Shown here piece after piece: positions 42,548 to 50,828 of a stretch of 64,000 nt of DNA (positions are counted from its first letter, which is position 1; the number at the start of each line of letters is the position of its first letter). Under the pieces are notes generated by a model that did not search any database, was not told the DNA's origin, and saw only the letters and a list, made by a program, of their open reading frames with translations. Both the position numbers and the translations under genes were made by a program. The DNA is from Rummeliibacillus sp044763875 (lineage in GTDB: Bacteria > Bacillota > Bacilli > Bacillales_A > Planococcaceae), in the NCBI RefSeq assembly GCF_044763875.1, contig NZ_JBIWGZ010000010.1:1-64000 (forward strand). The letters are read 5' to 3'.

Positions 42548-44125
42548 ATGAAAAAATATCACTTAAAACTGCAGCATTTAATAATTGGTGTTGCAATTTT
42601 AGCATTCCTCTTAACGATTGCAAGTAGTCTGTGGAGCAGTTATCGTATGAACAATCAAACGTTAATGGATAACACATTAGAAACTAACCGAGTATATGCT
42701 GAAAAACTAGCAACTACCGCTAATAATTATTTAACCGAGACACTTCAAACCCTTGTGTATAATTCAAATACTATCGCAAAATACATAGATAACGAAGAAA
42801 GACTTAATGCAGAGGCTGATCGTCTGAGAATGCAAACAAATACATTTAACTCGATTTCTATTGTCGATACAAAGGGAAAAGTGCTGGCCACCTCTCCGCA
42901 AACGCTAGAAATCAAGGGTAAAGTCTTAACATCCAAAGCTATAAAAGATGCCATAAGAGAAAAAAGACCAATGATTTCAGATCCATATAGAGCGATTACA
43001 AATCGTGAATTAATATATATTTCGGCACCTATTTTTAATAAGAATGGTAAATACTTAGGTCTTGTAGGTGGAACAATTTATTTGGAAGAAGCCAATATTC
43101 TCTATGAGTTATTAGGGAAACATTTTTATGATGACGGTTCATATGTTTATGTAGTAGATCGAAATGGCCGTATTATTTATCACGAAGATCGTTCACGTAT
43201 TAATGATGTAGTGACTGAAAATCCTATAGTTCAAAAAATAATGAATCACGATAAAAGTGGTGTACAAAGAGTAACCAATTCAAAGGGACAAGATATGCTA
43301 GCTGGTTTTTCAACTGTAGATACCGCTGGTTGGGGAGTTGTATCACAAAGACCAACAGAAATTTCATTACAGCCTGCAGAAAATATGGTGAAAGAAACGC
43401 TCTATGTAGCATTACCGTTACTCATCATAACTTTAGCCATCATTATTTGGGCAGCAATCAGAATTTCAAGACCATTGCAACGATTAGCCGAATTAACAGA
43501 GAGTAGCATGAAAAAAAATGAAGAAAAAAATCTATCTGCTGTTTCAGCATGGTATTACGAAGTGATACAACTAAAAAATGCATTAATTCACAGTTTAAGC
43601 TTTTTGCATCAACAGGTAAATTTCTTTATGGATCAATCAACTACAGATCCATTGACAGGATTAACAAACCGACGAACATTAACTGCTAAAATGGATGAAT
43701 TGATAAATGCAAAAACACCATTCTCTATTATTTTAATGGATATAGATCATTTTAAACTGGTTAATGATACTTATGGACATGGTGTAGGAGATGAAGTTTT
43801 ACAATACTTAGCATATAAAATGAAAACTGTCACTCGAGCAACCGATTTATGTTGTCGTTATGGTGGAGAAGAGTTTATCGTCCTTTTACCAAACACTACT
43901 GCTCAAGAAGCTTTTGAAGTCGCAGAAATTTTACGGAAAAATCTTGAAAATACATCCAGTCCTACAGGAAAAGAAATAACAATTTCATCAGGTGTAGCTG
44001 AATACCCGGAAACAGAATATACTGCTGTTAAGCTAATTGAACAAGCAGATCAATGCTTATATCAAGCAAAAGAACAAGGTCGAAACCGTGTTATAATGGC
44101 GAATAGCTTAAACCCAACTAGATAA
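42548..44125 (+). CDS. Membrane diguanylate cyclase: extracellular dCACHE sensor and GGDEF domain
   Basis: A 525-residue protein: TM1 (about 12-32), a dCACHE-type extracellular sensor (about 40-280, with LVGGTIYLEEANILYELLG and YVYVVDRNGRIIYHEDRSR), TM2 (about 283-305), a HAMP-like linker, and a C-terminal GGDEF domain (about 360-520). The active loop is RYGGEEF, so it should make cyclic di-GMP, and an inhibitory I-site RxxD is present five residues before it (RATD). MDIDHFKLVNDTYGHGVGD supplies the metal-binding residues. There is no EAL domain. The AGAGAAAAAAA upstream is a weak ribosome site. A ligand for the sensor cannot be named. Confidence 0.92.
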   Translation: MKKYHLKLQHLIIGVAILAFLLTIASSLWSSYRMNNQTLMDNTLETNRVYAEKLATTANNYLTETLQTLVYNSNTIAKYIDNEERLNAEADRLRMQTNTFNSISIVDTKGKVLATSPQTLEIKGKVLTSKAIKDAIREKRPMISDPYRAITNRELIYISAPIFNKNGKYLGLVGGTIYLEEANILYELLGKHFYDDGSYVYVVDRNGRIIYHEDRSRINDVVTENPIVQKIMNHDKSGVQRVTNSKGQDMLAGFSTVDTAGWGVVSQRPTEISLQPAENMVKETLYVALPLLIITLAIIIWAAIRISRPLQRLAELTESSMKKNEEKNLSAVSAWYYEVIQLKNALIHSLSFLHQQVNFFMDQSTTDPLTGLTNRRTLTAKMDELINAKTPFSIILMDIDHFKLVNDTYGHGVGDEVLQYLAYKMKTVTRATDLCCRYGGEEFIVLLPNTTAQEAFEVAEILRKNLENTSSPTGKEITISSGVAEYPETEYTAVKLIEQADQCLYQAKEQGRNRVIMANSLNPTR

Positions 44126-44142
44126 AGTAGTTGGGTTTTTTT
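44111..44142 (+). terminator. Rho-independent terminator
   Basis: AACCCAACT (44111-44119) pairs with AGTTGGGTT (44129-44137), followed by T-run; the first arm overlaps the last codons of the cyclase. Confidence 0.85.
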
Positions 44143-44282
44143 ATATTTTGTAAGATTAGATTTTGAAAAAACACCTAAAATAAAAGTTACTTCATCATCA
44201 CAATTAAATAAATTCGTAATAGCTACTCTTTTTATTTATTTTGAAAAGCTCCATAATAGAGGAGGAATGAGATAGGGGAGAG

Positions 44283-45215
44283 ATGATGAGTTATTTAAGT
44301 TTAGTATTCTTTCAAGTAGTCGCACCTATTTTAGTTTTACTTGTCGTGGGTGGAATCATGCAACGCAAGTTTCAATTTAACTTGAAAGCATTGTCGAATT
44401 TAATCACATATTGTTTAATGCCATCAGCTGTATTTGTTAATATATATGAAACAAAAGTGAACCCAGCAGTTTTAGGGAAAATATTACTCTATTTATTTGC
44501 TTTTAGTATCAGTTTAATGGTTATTAGTACGATTATTAGTAAGGTATTGAAGCTTGAAAAAAAGAAAGCAGCAATCTTCAAAAATAGTATTGTCCTTATT
44601 AACTCTGGGAATTATGGAATTCCGGTAAGTCAAATGGTATTCCATGCACAGCCATTAGGTACAGCAATTCAAATCATTACGGTAATTTTTCAAAATTTAA
44701 CGACTTATACATACGGATTGTATAATTTGATTTCAACGACAAAATCCGGATGGGAAATCGCCAAAAGTATTGTTAAATTACCGATTGTACATGGTTTAAT
44801 ACTGGGTGTTATTTTAAATGTAGCGAATATTCAGTTGCCACAGTTTTTATCCATTGCTGTTGGACATACGGCCGATGCTTTTGTTGCAATCGCGCTACTC
44901 ACTTTAGGGGCACAGCTGTCAAAAATTCACGTTAGTACGATGTTTAATAAAATGTTATATATGAGTTGTATCGGCCGATTACTTATGGGGCCGTTAGTCG
45001 GTTTCGCATGGATTACCATTTTCGGGTTCCATGGTGTTGTGGCACAGTCTTTATTAATAGCAAGTGCTTTTCCAACTTCAAGAAACAGTGCCACTTTGGC
45101 TTTAGAGTATGACGCCGAGCCAGAACTTGCTGCACAAACAGTTCTTTTTACAACCGTTGTTAGCTGTATAACTGTGACCATCGTGATTTATGTGGCGAAA
45201 TTATTATATGTATAA
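44283..45215 (+). CDS. AEC-family transporter
   Basis: A 310-residue protein with ten predicted helices, the size and pattern of auxin efflux carrier-type transporters of Bacteria (MleP/YwkB group). Landmarks are FQVVAPILVLLVVGGIMQRK, LITYCLMPSAVF, NSGNYGIPVSQMVF and the late ASAFPTSRNSATLALEYD. GGGGAGAG precedes two adjacent ATGs (44283, 44286). Relatives export malate or other organic acids. It stands alone with a strong terminator. Confidence 0.88.
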   Translation: MMSYLSLVFFQVVAPILVLLVVGGIMQRKFQFNLKALSNLITYCLMPSAVFVNIYETKVNPAVLGKILLYLFAFSISLMVISTIISKVLKLEKKKAAIFKNSIVLINSGNYGIPVSQMVFHAQPLGTAIQIITVIFQNLTTYTYGLYNLISTTKSGWEIAKSIVKLPIVHGLILGVILNVANIQLPQFLSIAVGHTADAFVAIALLTLGAQLSKIHVSTMFNKMLYMSCIGRLLMGPLVGFAWITIFGFHGVVAQSLLIASAFPTSRNSATLALEYDAEPELAAQTVLFTTVVSCITVTIVIYVAKLLYV

Positions 45216-45275
45216 AGGAATCAATATCAACTTTAAACTAATTACAAATGAATTAATTGAAATTTAAATTTTTAA

Positions 45276-45315
45276 GAGAGCCTTGCTACATATTGTAGCA
45301 AGGCTCTCCTTTTTA
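45276..45315 (+). terminator. Rho-independent terminator
   Basis: A 15-bp perfect stem (45276-45290 with 45294-45308) with a three-base loop, then CTTTTTA. Confidence 0.9.
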
Positions 45316-45419
45316 ATATGATGAAATCTTAAGAAAATCTTCATTCTTTTGCCACCTAATTATTAAGATTTATTCCATATACTTGTTAATAGATTGATTG
45401 TAGAGGGAGGATTACGAAA

Positions 45420-46115
45420 TTGATTAAGCTACAAAATATAAATCATACTTTTAAAATTGGTAAGAAAGGAAGCGAAAAAAAGGTTCCTGTATTGAAGGAT
45501 ATTTCTTTTTCGGTAGAGCAAGGAGAGATTATTTCGATTGTTGGTAAAAGTGGATCTGGTAAATCAACATTATTAAATGCAATTGCTGGTTTTTTGAAGC
45601 TGGAGCAGGGGTCAATTATGATACATGGTAAAGAAACGACTAATCTAACAGAAGCAGAGCATGCAAAATTCCGCTCTAAAAATATTGGCTTCATCTTTCA
45701 AAATTTTCAGTTGATGCCAGGATTAACAGCTTTTGAAAATATCGAATTGTCTTTGAAAATTCAAGGTATGGGCAAAAATGCACGCTTTCAAGTAGTTCAA
45801 AACATTTTACGAAAAGTAGGTTTAGAGAAAGTATCAGATCATTATCCAAATGAATTATCTGGTGGTCAACAACAACGTGTTTGTATTGCTAGAGCGCTTG
45901 TGACAAATCCACCCATTATTTTAGCGGACGAGCCAACTGGAAGTTTGGATTCTGAAACGGAACAAGAAATTTTACAGCTGATTATGCTATTAAATGAATC
46001 GATGGATATTACATTTATTATCATCACCCATGATGAAGAAGTAGCGAATATAGCACATCGAAAATTCCGTATGCATGATGGTGTATTGAAGGAGGCTGTT
46101 CCAAGTGCAGTTTAG
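45420..46115 (+). CDS. MacB-type ABC transporter ATP-binding protein
   Basis: A 231-residue ATPase of the LolD/MacB class: Walker A GKSGSGKSTLLNAI near 40-47, Q-loop FIFQNFQLMPGLTAFENIEL, signature LSGGQQQRVCIARAL near 142-147, Walker B PIILADEPTGSLDSET, H-loop IIITHDEE. The TTG at 45420 follows GAGGGAGG at good spacing. It overlaps the permease gene by 11 bases, so the pair is co-translated. No two-component regulator sits beside it on the same strand. Typical cargo for the class are peptides, antimicrobials or lipoproteins. Confidence 0.92.
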   Translation: MIKLQNINHTFKIGKKGSEKKVPVLKDISFSVEQGEIISIVGKSGSGKSTLLNAIAGFLKLEQGSIMIHGKETTNLTEAEHAKFRSKNIGFIFQNFQLMPGLTAFENIELSLKIQGMGKNARFQVVQNILRKVGLEKVSDHYPNELSGGQQQRVCIARALVTNPPIILADEPTGSLDSETEQEILQLIMLLNESMDITFIIITHDEEVANIAHRKFRMHDGVLKEAVPSAV

Positions 46116-47406
46116 AGATCAAGTTGATTTTGTTCGGCAACATGTAAAGAAAAACCGTATGCGAATTTTCACGACTATATTAGCAACAACGATGGGCTGT
46201 GCTTTTTTAATCGTATTAGCATCGATTGCATTTGGACTACAAGGTTCAATTAAGAAAGAAATTTTAACAGATAGTGCTGTGACGAAGATCGAAGTATATA
46301 ATTCCGATGAAAAGGGCATCGACAAGAAAGCCATTAAAGAAATCCCGAATGTTCAGGCGTTAGGTGAAACAACTCAAATTACAACTGCAATAAATCCAAA
46401 TGTGAAATTTGATAATCGTTCCGGTTTTGGCGATGTAAAATTTAATAATTTTGAAGAACAACAAAAAGCTAAAATTAAATTATCGAAGGGTACATATCCT
46501 ACAAAAGAGAACGAAGTTGTTGTTGGCTATAATTTAGGACAAAACTTATTGACGAAGAAGGAAGAACAAAGTATTAAAGAGGAAAAAAATGAGGAAGGAA
46601 CATCAAAAAAAGGTTATCAGCATTCATTATTAGGTAAAACGATTTCCTTATCCTTTACACCAGAGAATGGAGATAAACATACGAAGGTACGACAATATAA
46701 AGTAGTTGGAATTGGAGAGAAGCCTTCTAAAGAGTGGGCTATGGATACGAGTATACAACTAAGCGATACTATGAAGCCTAAAATTCTAAAGGATTATAAT
46801 GCAATAGTCGATAAAGCGATGAAAGAAAAAGACTTTTACTATGTGAACTACTCTGTTTATGCAACTGATATTGAAGCAGTTAAAGGTGTGCTAAAAGAGT
46901 TAAAGGCAATGAATTTGCAAGTTTATTCTGTAACCGAACAATTAGATCAATTAAATGTATTTTTCCTAGCCCTAAAAGTGGGACTTATTTTTGTGGGAAC
47001 AATAGCGGTTTTAATTGCTTCTATTGGTATTTTCAATACGATGACAATGGCTGTTACTGAACGTACACGTGAAATAGGTGTGATGAAGGCGATTGGTGCC
47101 GGTCCAAAGTTAATTCAAAGATTGTTTGTAATGGAAAGTGCTTATATAGGTATTTTAGGAACAGTTATTGCAATTATCATTTCTTATATCATTAGCTTTT
47201 TGGCGAATTTTGCATTGCCAAAAATCTTAGATGCGGTCATGCCTGATAGTGGTATTGAAAAAGCAGGAATTCAATTTTCAACGATACCATGGGAGCTTGT
47301 CGTAATTGCATCATTGATTAGTATAGGTGTTGCTATTATGAGCGGTTGGCGACCAGCACGAAAAGCGACAAAAGTTGATGTTATTCAAGCATTACGTCAA
47401 GAATAA
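46105..47406 (+). CDS. MacB/FtsX-type ABC transporter permease
   Basis: A 433-residue permease with one N-terminal helix (about 17-40), a large extracellular domain (about 45-285) and three C-terminal helices with the FtsX signature (NTMTMAVTERTREIGVMKAIGAG and the end GWRPARKATKVDVIQALRQE). The GTG at 46105 follows GAAGGAGG and lies inside the ATPase gene. Together they form a mechanotransmission-type exporter without an accessory MacA-like protein. The substrate is unknown; its place next to the convergent agr operon may be chance. Confidence 0.9.
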   Translation: MQFRDQVDFVRQHVKKNRMRIFTTILATTMGCAFLIVLASIAFGLQGSIKKEILTDSAVTKIEVYNSDEKGIDKKAIKEIPNVQALGETTQITTAINPNVKFDNRSGFGDVKFNNFEEQQKAKIKLSKGTYPTKENEVVVGYNLGQNLLTKKEEQSIKEEKNEEGTSKKGYQHSLLGKTISLSFTPENGDKHTKVRQYKVVGIGEKPSKEWAMDTSIQLSDTMKPKILKDYNAIVDKAMKEKDFYYVNYSVYATDIEAVKGVLKELKAMNLQVYSVTEQLDQLNVFFLALKVGLIFVGTIAVLIASIGIFNTMTMAVTERTREIGVMKAIGAGPKLIQRLFVMESAYIGILGTVIAIIISYIISFLANFALPKILDAVMPDSGIEKAGIQFSTIPWELVVIASLISIGVAIMSGWRPARKATKVDVIQALRQE

Positions 47407-47521
47407 AAGTGGGGCGCCCATCTAGCTTCAACATAATCTTGACTAGCAAAAATTAATAAAGACTGTAGGAAGCTCAATTTTCATTGTCTCTCCCATGGTC
47501 AGTAACTAGCAGGAAGAGATA

Positions 47522-47567
47522 AAGAACCAACGAAAAACAATTTGTTTTTTGTTGGTTCTTATCTTTT
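47522..47567. terminator. Bidirectional terminator between ABC pair and agr operon
   Basis: AAGAACCAAC-AAAAAC pairs with GTTTTTTGTTGGTTCTT around a short loop, with A/T-rich exits on both sides, between convergent operons. Confidence 0.85.
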
Positions 47568-47596
47568 TAGAGACTTATTAGACAACGCATCCTTAC

Positions 47597-48343
47597 TTAT
47601 TGATAAACAGATACTTTCTTTATTTTTTCCTGTAATCCTCGTATAGATCTAAAAGAAATAAAGCAGATTTCCCCATTAGACATTGTAACAGTCCGATTTT
47701 TTTTATCAATTTCCTGGACATGATCTATATTGATTATAAAGCTTTTATGACAACGATAAAATCTTCCATCAAGTTTTTCAATGTCTTTTAGCTTTCCATA
47801 AAATTCATAGTGTCCATTTTTAATTTGTAATTGAACCTTATGAATTTGAGTAGATGTTGAAAAATAACAAATTTCATCATAGGGTATATTTTTAATCAAT
47901 TCTCCAATTTTCACTTGAAAAAAGTGTCTTTCATCAACAAGGCCTAATTGCTTATATTTTTGATAAGCAGTTTCTAATGCAGCTATTAGTTGGAGGGTTA
48001 ACTCCTCTTGTTCTCTTTTAATAATAAAATCAAGTGCTGCAATTTTATATGTAAAAGTCAATTGAAGCATTTCTGCGTGAGTAGTCACAAAAATGATACT
48101 TGATAGTGGGTCATATTCACGAATTTTACTCGCCAATTCTAATCCTGTTATATGACTTTCTAATTCAATATCCAAAAAATAACAATCAGCTTGATTTTTT
48201 TCTATATAAAATAGAACATCCTCAGGTTTAGAAGTAACTAGGACAAAATCTATACCAGAGTGTTCAATGAATGCATATTGTTTTAGCTTTGTGTGAATAA
48301 AACGAAGTTGTGATTCATCATCTTCACAAATAATTACTTTCAC
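47597..48343 (-). CDS. agrA: AgrA-like response regulator with LytTR DNA-binding domain
   Basis: A 248-residue regulator: receiver domain (about 1-125) with acidic pocket CEDDE, phosphoacceptor Asp in CYFLDIEL near 57, and a conserved Lys region IIKREQEE; then a LytTR domain (about 143-245) with FFQVKIGELIKNIPYDEICYF and the FYRCHKSFIINIDHV core. The GTG start at 48343 overlaps the kinase stop (GTGA) and follows AGGAGGC. In staphylococci AgrA binds LytTR direct repeats to activate agr and virulence genes. Last gene of the agr operon. Confidence 0.9.
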   Translation of the reverse strand: MKVIICEDDESQLRFIHTKLKQYAFIEHSGIDFVLVTSKPEDVLFYIEKNQADCYFLDIELESHITGLELASKIREYDPLSSIIFVTTHAEMLQLTFTYKIAALDFIIKREQEELTLQLIAALETAYQKYKQLGLVDERHFFQVKIGELIKNIPYDEICYFSTSTQIHKVQLQIKNGHYEFYGKLKDIEKLDGRFYRCHKSFIINIDHVQEIDKKNRTVTMSNGEICFISFRSIRGLQEKIKKVSVYQ

Positions 48344-49641
48344 TTTTTGCGCCTCCTAAACGGAATCTCAAATTCTTGTATAAACCAATCCTCTTCGATT
48401 CGTGTATTCATAATTACTTGTGGATATCTTTCTAAAATATATTTAACATTAGATAAACCAATTCCGCGATCCTTTCCTTTTGTGGAAAAGGATTCATTGT
48501 AAATATCCTTTAAATTAGTGATTTCTTCTCCCATTGTATTCCGAATAATGATGATTACTGAATCTGTTCGTGTTTTAAAGAAGGCAAGATTAATCACTCC
48601 CGATTCTACCAACTTGTTTGCTTCAATGGCATTATCTATTAGAATACCCATAATTCGAGTTAAATCTATAATATTCATATAAATGCTATTGATTGTTTCG
48701 GGTATTTCGATACTGATTTTAATGCCTAGCTCATCCGCCTGTAGAGCTTTAGTGGCTATAAGCCCTTTTAATCCAAGTAGTTGTAAATTATCCAGATTGC
48801 CTAATACATTATTGTTAAAAGAAGCATTTGCCTCGGTTTTTAAAATATGCTGTTCAAAATATTTTTTTAAATCATCTAAATTATTGTTATCTAAATAGCC
48901 TTTCATCGTAAGTAAAATATTGGCATAATCGTGACGGAACTTCTGCATATCGCGATTGACATGCTCAAGTTCCTCTACATATATTTTAAATTGTTCATTT
49001 TCTACCATGTTTTGCTTCACTTGGTTCTCCTTTTTTATGTTGTATAAAAGTAAAGCGAATAAAAAAAGCATTAAAAGAAAATAGCCTATTTGAATCGCTA
49101 AGTTAATTTTTACTAATTCTATTGCATCTTTATTACCAGGAATAAAAACATTTAAATAAAGAACTATAACCGTTATGCTAGAAATCATAAAGATAGAAAC
49201 TTGTGCAATTAGTGGAATATCTAAACGAGCCCACATTTTCATAATAATAATCTGTTTATAGCCGTAAACAAATATAGAGAAAAAAATAATAAAAAATACA
49301 TAATGCAAAGGAAGATACATAACACCTTTTGGAATTAGAGAATTCTCGAGAAGCTGTGTAAGTTGGTCTGCTAACATACCTATAAAAAATATAGTACATA
49401 TATCTAATAACGTTCGGATATTTTTTGAAATTATATAAAAAAAGACTGCAGTGAATAGAAAAAGAATTATTATACCTAACCAATCTACAAGAAATAAATA
49501 AACAAAACTAGATGGTAAAATAATTAATCCAATAATTGCTAAAATCAATTTAATATTTAATCGGATGTTCAATGTATAGATTAAAGCAATAAAAATGGAA
49601 CTATATTCAATAAAAGCAGAAAATATGAAGCTATTCGTCAA
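48340..49641 (-). CDS. agrC: AgrC-like sensor histidine kinase
   Basis: A 433-residue kinase with six or seven N-terminal transmembrane helices (about 1-205), a linker, the AgrC-type phosphoacceptor region MQKFRHDYANILLTMKGYL (H237), and a GHKL ATPase domain (NAIEANKLV N-box, GIGLSNVKYIL G-box). It should sense the secreted autoinducing peptide. The start is a TTG immediately after the agrD stop codon (49642), with a GAAGGG site inside agrD. This gapless arrangement couples kinase synthesis to agrD translation. Confidence 0.9.
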   Translation of the reverse strand: MTNSFIFSAFIEYSSIFIALIYTLNIRLNIKLILAIIGLIILPSSFVYLFLVDWLGIIILFLFTAVFFYIISKNIRTLLDICTIFFIGMLADQLTQLLENSLIPKGVMYLPLHYVFFIIFFSIFVYGYKQIIIMKMWARLDIPLIAQVSIFMISSITVIVLYLNVFIPGNKDAIELVKINLAIQIGYFLLMLFLFALLLYNIKKENQVKQNMVENEQFKIYVEELEHVNRDMQKFRHDYANILLTMKGYLDNNNLDDLKKYFEQHILKTEANASFNNNVLGNLDNLQLLGLKGLIATKALQADELGIKISIEIPETINSIYMNIIDLTRIMGILIDNAIEANKLVESGVINLAFFKTRTDSVIIIIRNTMGEEITNLKDIYNESFSTKGKDRGIGLSNVKYILERYPQVIMNTRIEEDWFIQEFEIPFRRRKK

Positions 49642-49836
49642 TTAAAACCCTTCTTCATTTAGAATTATTTTTTTAAAGGGATGGTTTTTTTGGAGTTCTT
49701 TAGGAATTTCCTCTTCATGAAAAAACAATGTACAAGAATTTACAACAGCTTGGGTTCCTACAAATAAGGCAACACTTGATAATCTAGAAAGAACATAGTT
49801 GTTAATGCATTGTATTACTTTATAAATTAGATTCAT
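49642..49836 (-). CDS. agrD: AgrD-like autoinducing peptide precursor
   Basis: A 64-residue precursor: an amphipathic leader (MNLIYKVIQCINNYVLSRLS), the probable peptide region ending NSCTLFF (C35 to F39), and the acidic tail HEEEIPKEL, which matches the conserved AgrD recognition tail (acidic residues, P, then E-L). By analogy the mature signal is a thiolactone between C35 and the carboxyl of F39, giving a five-residue ring with an N-terminal tail such as VVNS. An extra 16 residues (QKNHPFKKIILNEEGF) follow the tail, longer than usual. Its start overlaps agrB by 17 bases after an AGGGGG site. Confidence 0.85.
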   Translation of the reverse strand: MNLIYKVIQCINNYVLSRLSSVALFVGTQAVVNSCTLFFHEEEIPKELQKNHPFKKIILNEEGF

Positions 49837-50395
49837 GTGTTTTTCCCCCTAATATTATTTGAATTAGAATAGCTAAGCTTTGAATGAATAAACCTTGAAC
49901 CACAAATATTTGAAAAGTTATTGGCAAAATATTTATAAAAATGATAACCACAAACAATCGTATTCGTGCATGCTTTTTTAAATAATTGTGATGTTCTTCA
50001 TTAACAATACGATGTTTCAAAGTTTCAACAGGTGCGTATGCAAAAATTATGTATACTGAGAAAATACTAATACCCCAAACTAGCCACTGTGGTAATTGAA
50101 ACAAAACTAAAAATGCAGATAAAAATGGAAATGAGATAATACTCCAGAGTATACAAGTAAAAGTAGTAGAAAAGTGATACCCGAAGCATTTCTGCCGAAG
50201 TAAATAGAATGTTAGATGTGCAATAAGGGTTGGAACTATACAGTTTAGTACAAAAGCAATTCCATAAATAATTATTGTTTTATATACATCAGATAAAATT
50301 ATTTGCATGCCAAATCGTATTTTCGCTTGATCCAGCTGTGTATAATTTTTTTGCTTTATGAGTGTATTAATAATAGCTGATTCAATTCCAAACAT
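49820..50395 (-). CDS. agrB: AgrB-like membrane endopeptidase/maturase
   Basis: A 191-residue membrane protein with about six helices. The catalytic His and Cys are seven residues apart in GYHFSTTFTC (H74, C81), as in AgrB of staphylococci, which cleaves and cyclises AgrD. A GATAYAPVE-like block (FAYAPVETLKHRI) matches the family. The start follows GAGGAGGATATAA. It heads the order agrB, agrD, agrC, agrA, the canonical P2 operon. Confidence 0.9.
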   Translation of the reverse strand: MFGIESAIINTLIKQKNYTQLDQAKIRFGMQIILSDVYKTIIIYGIAFVLNCIVPTLIAHLTFYLLRQKCFGYHFSTTFTCILWSIISFPFLSAFLVLFQLPQWLVWGISIFSVYIIFAYAPVETLKHRIVNEEHHNYLKKHARIRLFVVIIFINILPITFQIFVVQGLFIQSLAILIQIILGGKTHESNL

Positions 50396-50461
50396 TTATA
50401 TCCTCCTCACATCCAACAATATTTTAACAATATTTTAGTTATTTTGATATATATGATCATT

Positions 50462-50491
50462 AACGTCGAGAAAACAGTCTTGACCGTTCAA
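50462..50491. promoter_or_regulatory. Candidate LytTR/AgrA direct repeat upstream of agrB
   Basis: AACGTCGAG (50462-50470) and ACCGTTCAA (50483-50491) are two near matches to the LytTR nine-base site, each with one departure, separated by 12 bases. They lie about 70 bases before agrB but on the opposite strand to it. The match is weak and the orientation unusual. Confidence 0.3.
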
Positions 50492-50540
50492 TAAGGTATA
50501 TTTTTTACTTGTATTTATATGGGTATGCGGATTTATAACT

Positions 50541-50675
50541 CACTATCGAACAGCCGTCTTACTTGAATTAAAAAATAGCCTAATATTTTTTCTGCTAAGC
50601 CCCCCGCTAAGCGCAAAAACCGCATGAGCCAACTGCGTCGTCTCATGCGGTTCGTTCTCGCGCTTTATACAAGGC
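50541..50675 (+). repeat. Dispersed GC-rich repeat, copy 2 (short form)
   Basis: Shares ordered blocks with 30622-30870 but lacks the internal 100-120 bases. AACCGCATGAG (50618-50628) pairs perfectly with CTCATGCGGTT (50642-50652), a hairpin that is degenerate in copy 1. It lies between agrB and the catalase terminator; the rest of 50396-50741 holds no gene. Confidence 0.65.
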
Positions 50676-50741
50676 GTCTTTGTCTAAATCAATAAAGTAA
50701 AATAATCTTTAAAAAAACTATAATCAAATTTAATAGAGCCA

Positions 50742-50792
50742 AAAAAAGACTGTAAACAAACTTAATCTTAAAGAGTTTGTCTACAGTCTTTT
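50742..50792 (-). terminator. Terminator of the catalase gene
   Basis: On the minus strand AAAAGACTGTAGACAAACT pairs with AGTTTGTTTACAGTCTTTT and is followed by more T, 37 bases beyond the catalase stop. Confidence 0.85.
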
Positions 50793-50828
50793 GTGGATAT
50801 TTTGTCGAATTATGTTTAATTGAGAATA

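Noticed and set aside
45420..47406. ABC pair as HrtAB, the expected partner of HssRS
   Set aside because: The permease has the MacB/FtsX plan with a large ectodomain and ends like generic MacB proteins, and no HssR-type repeat is visible before it.
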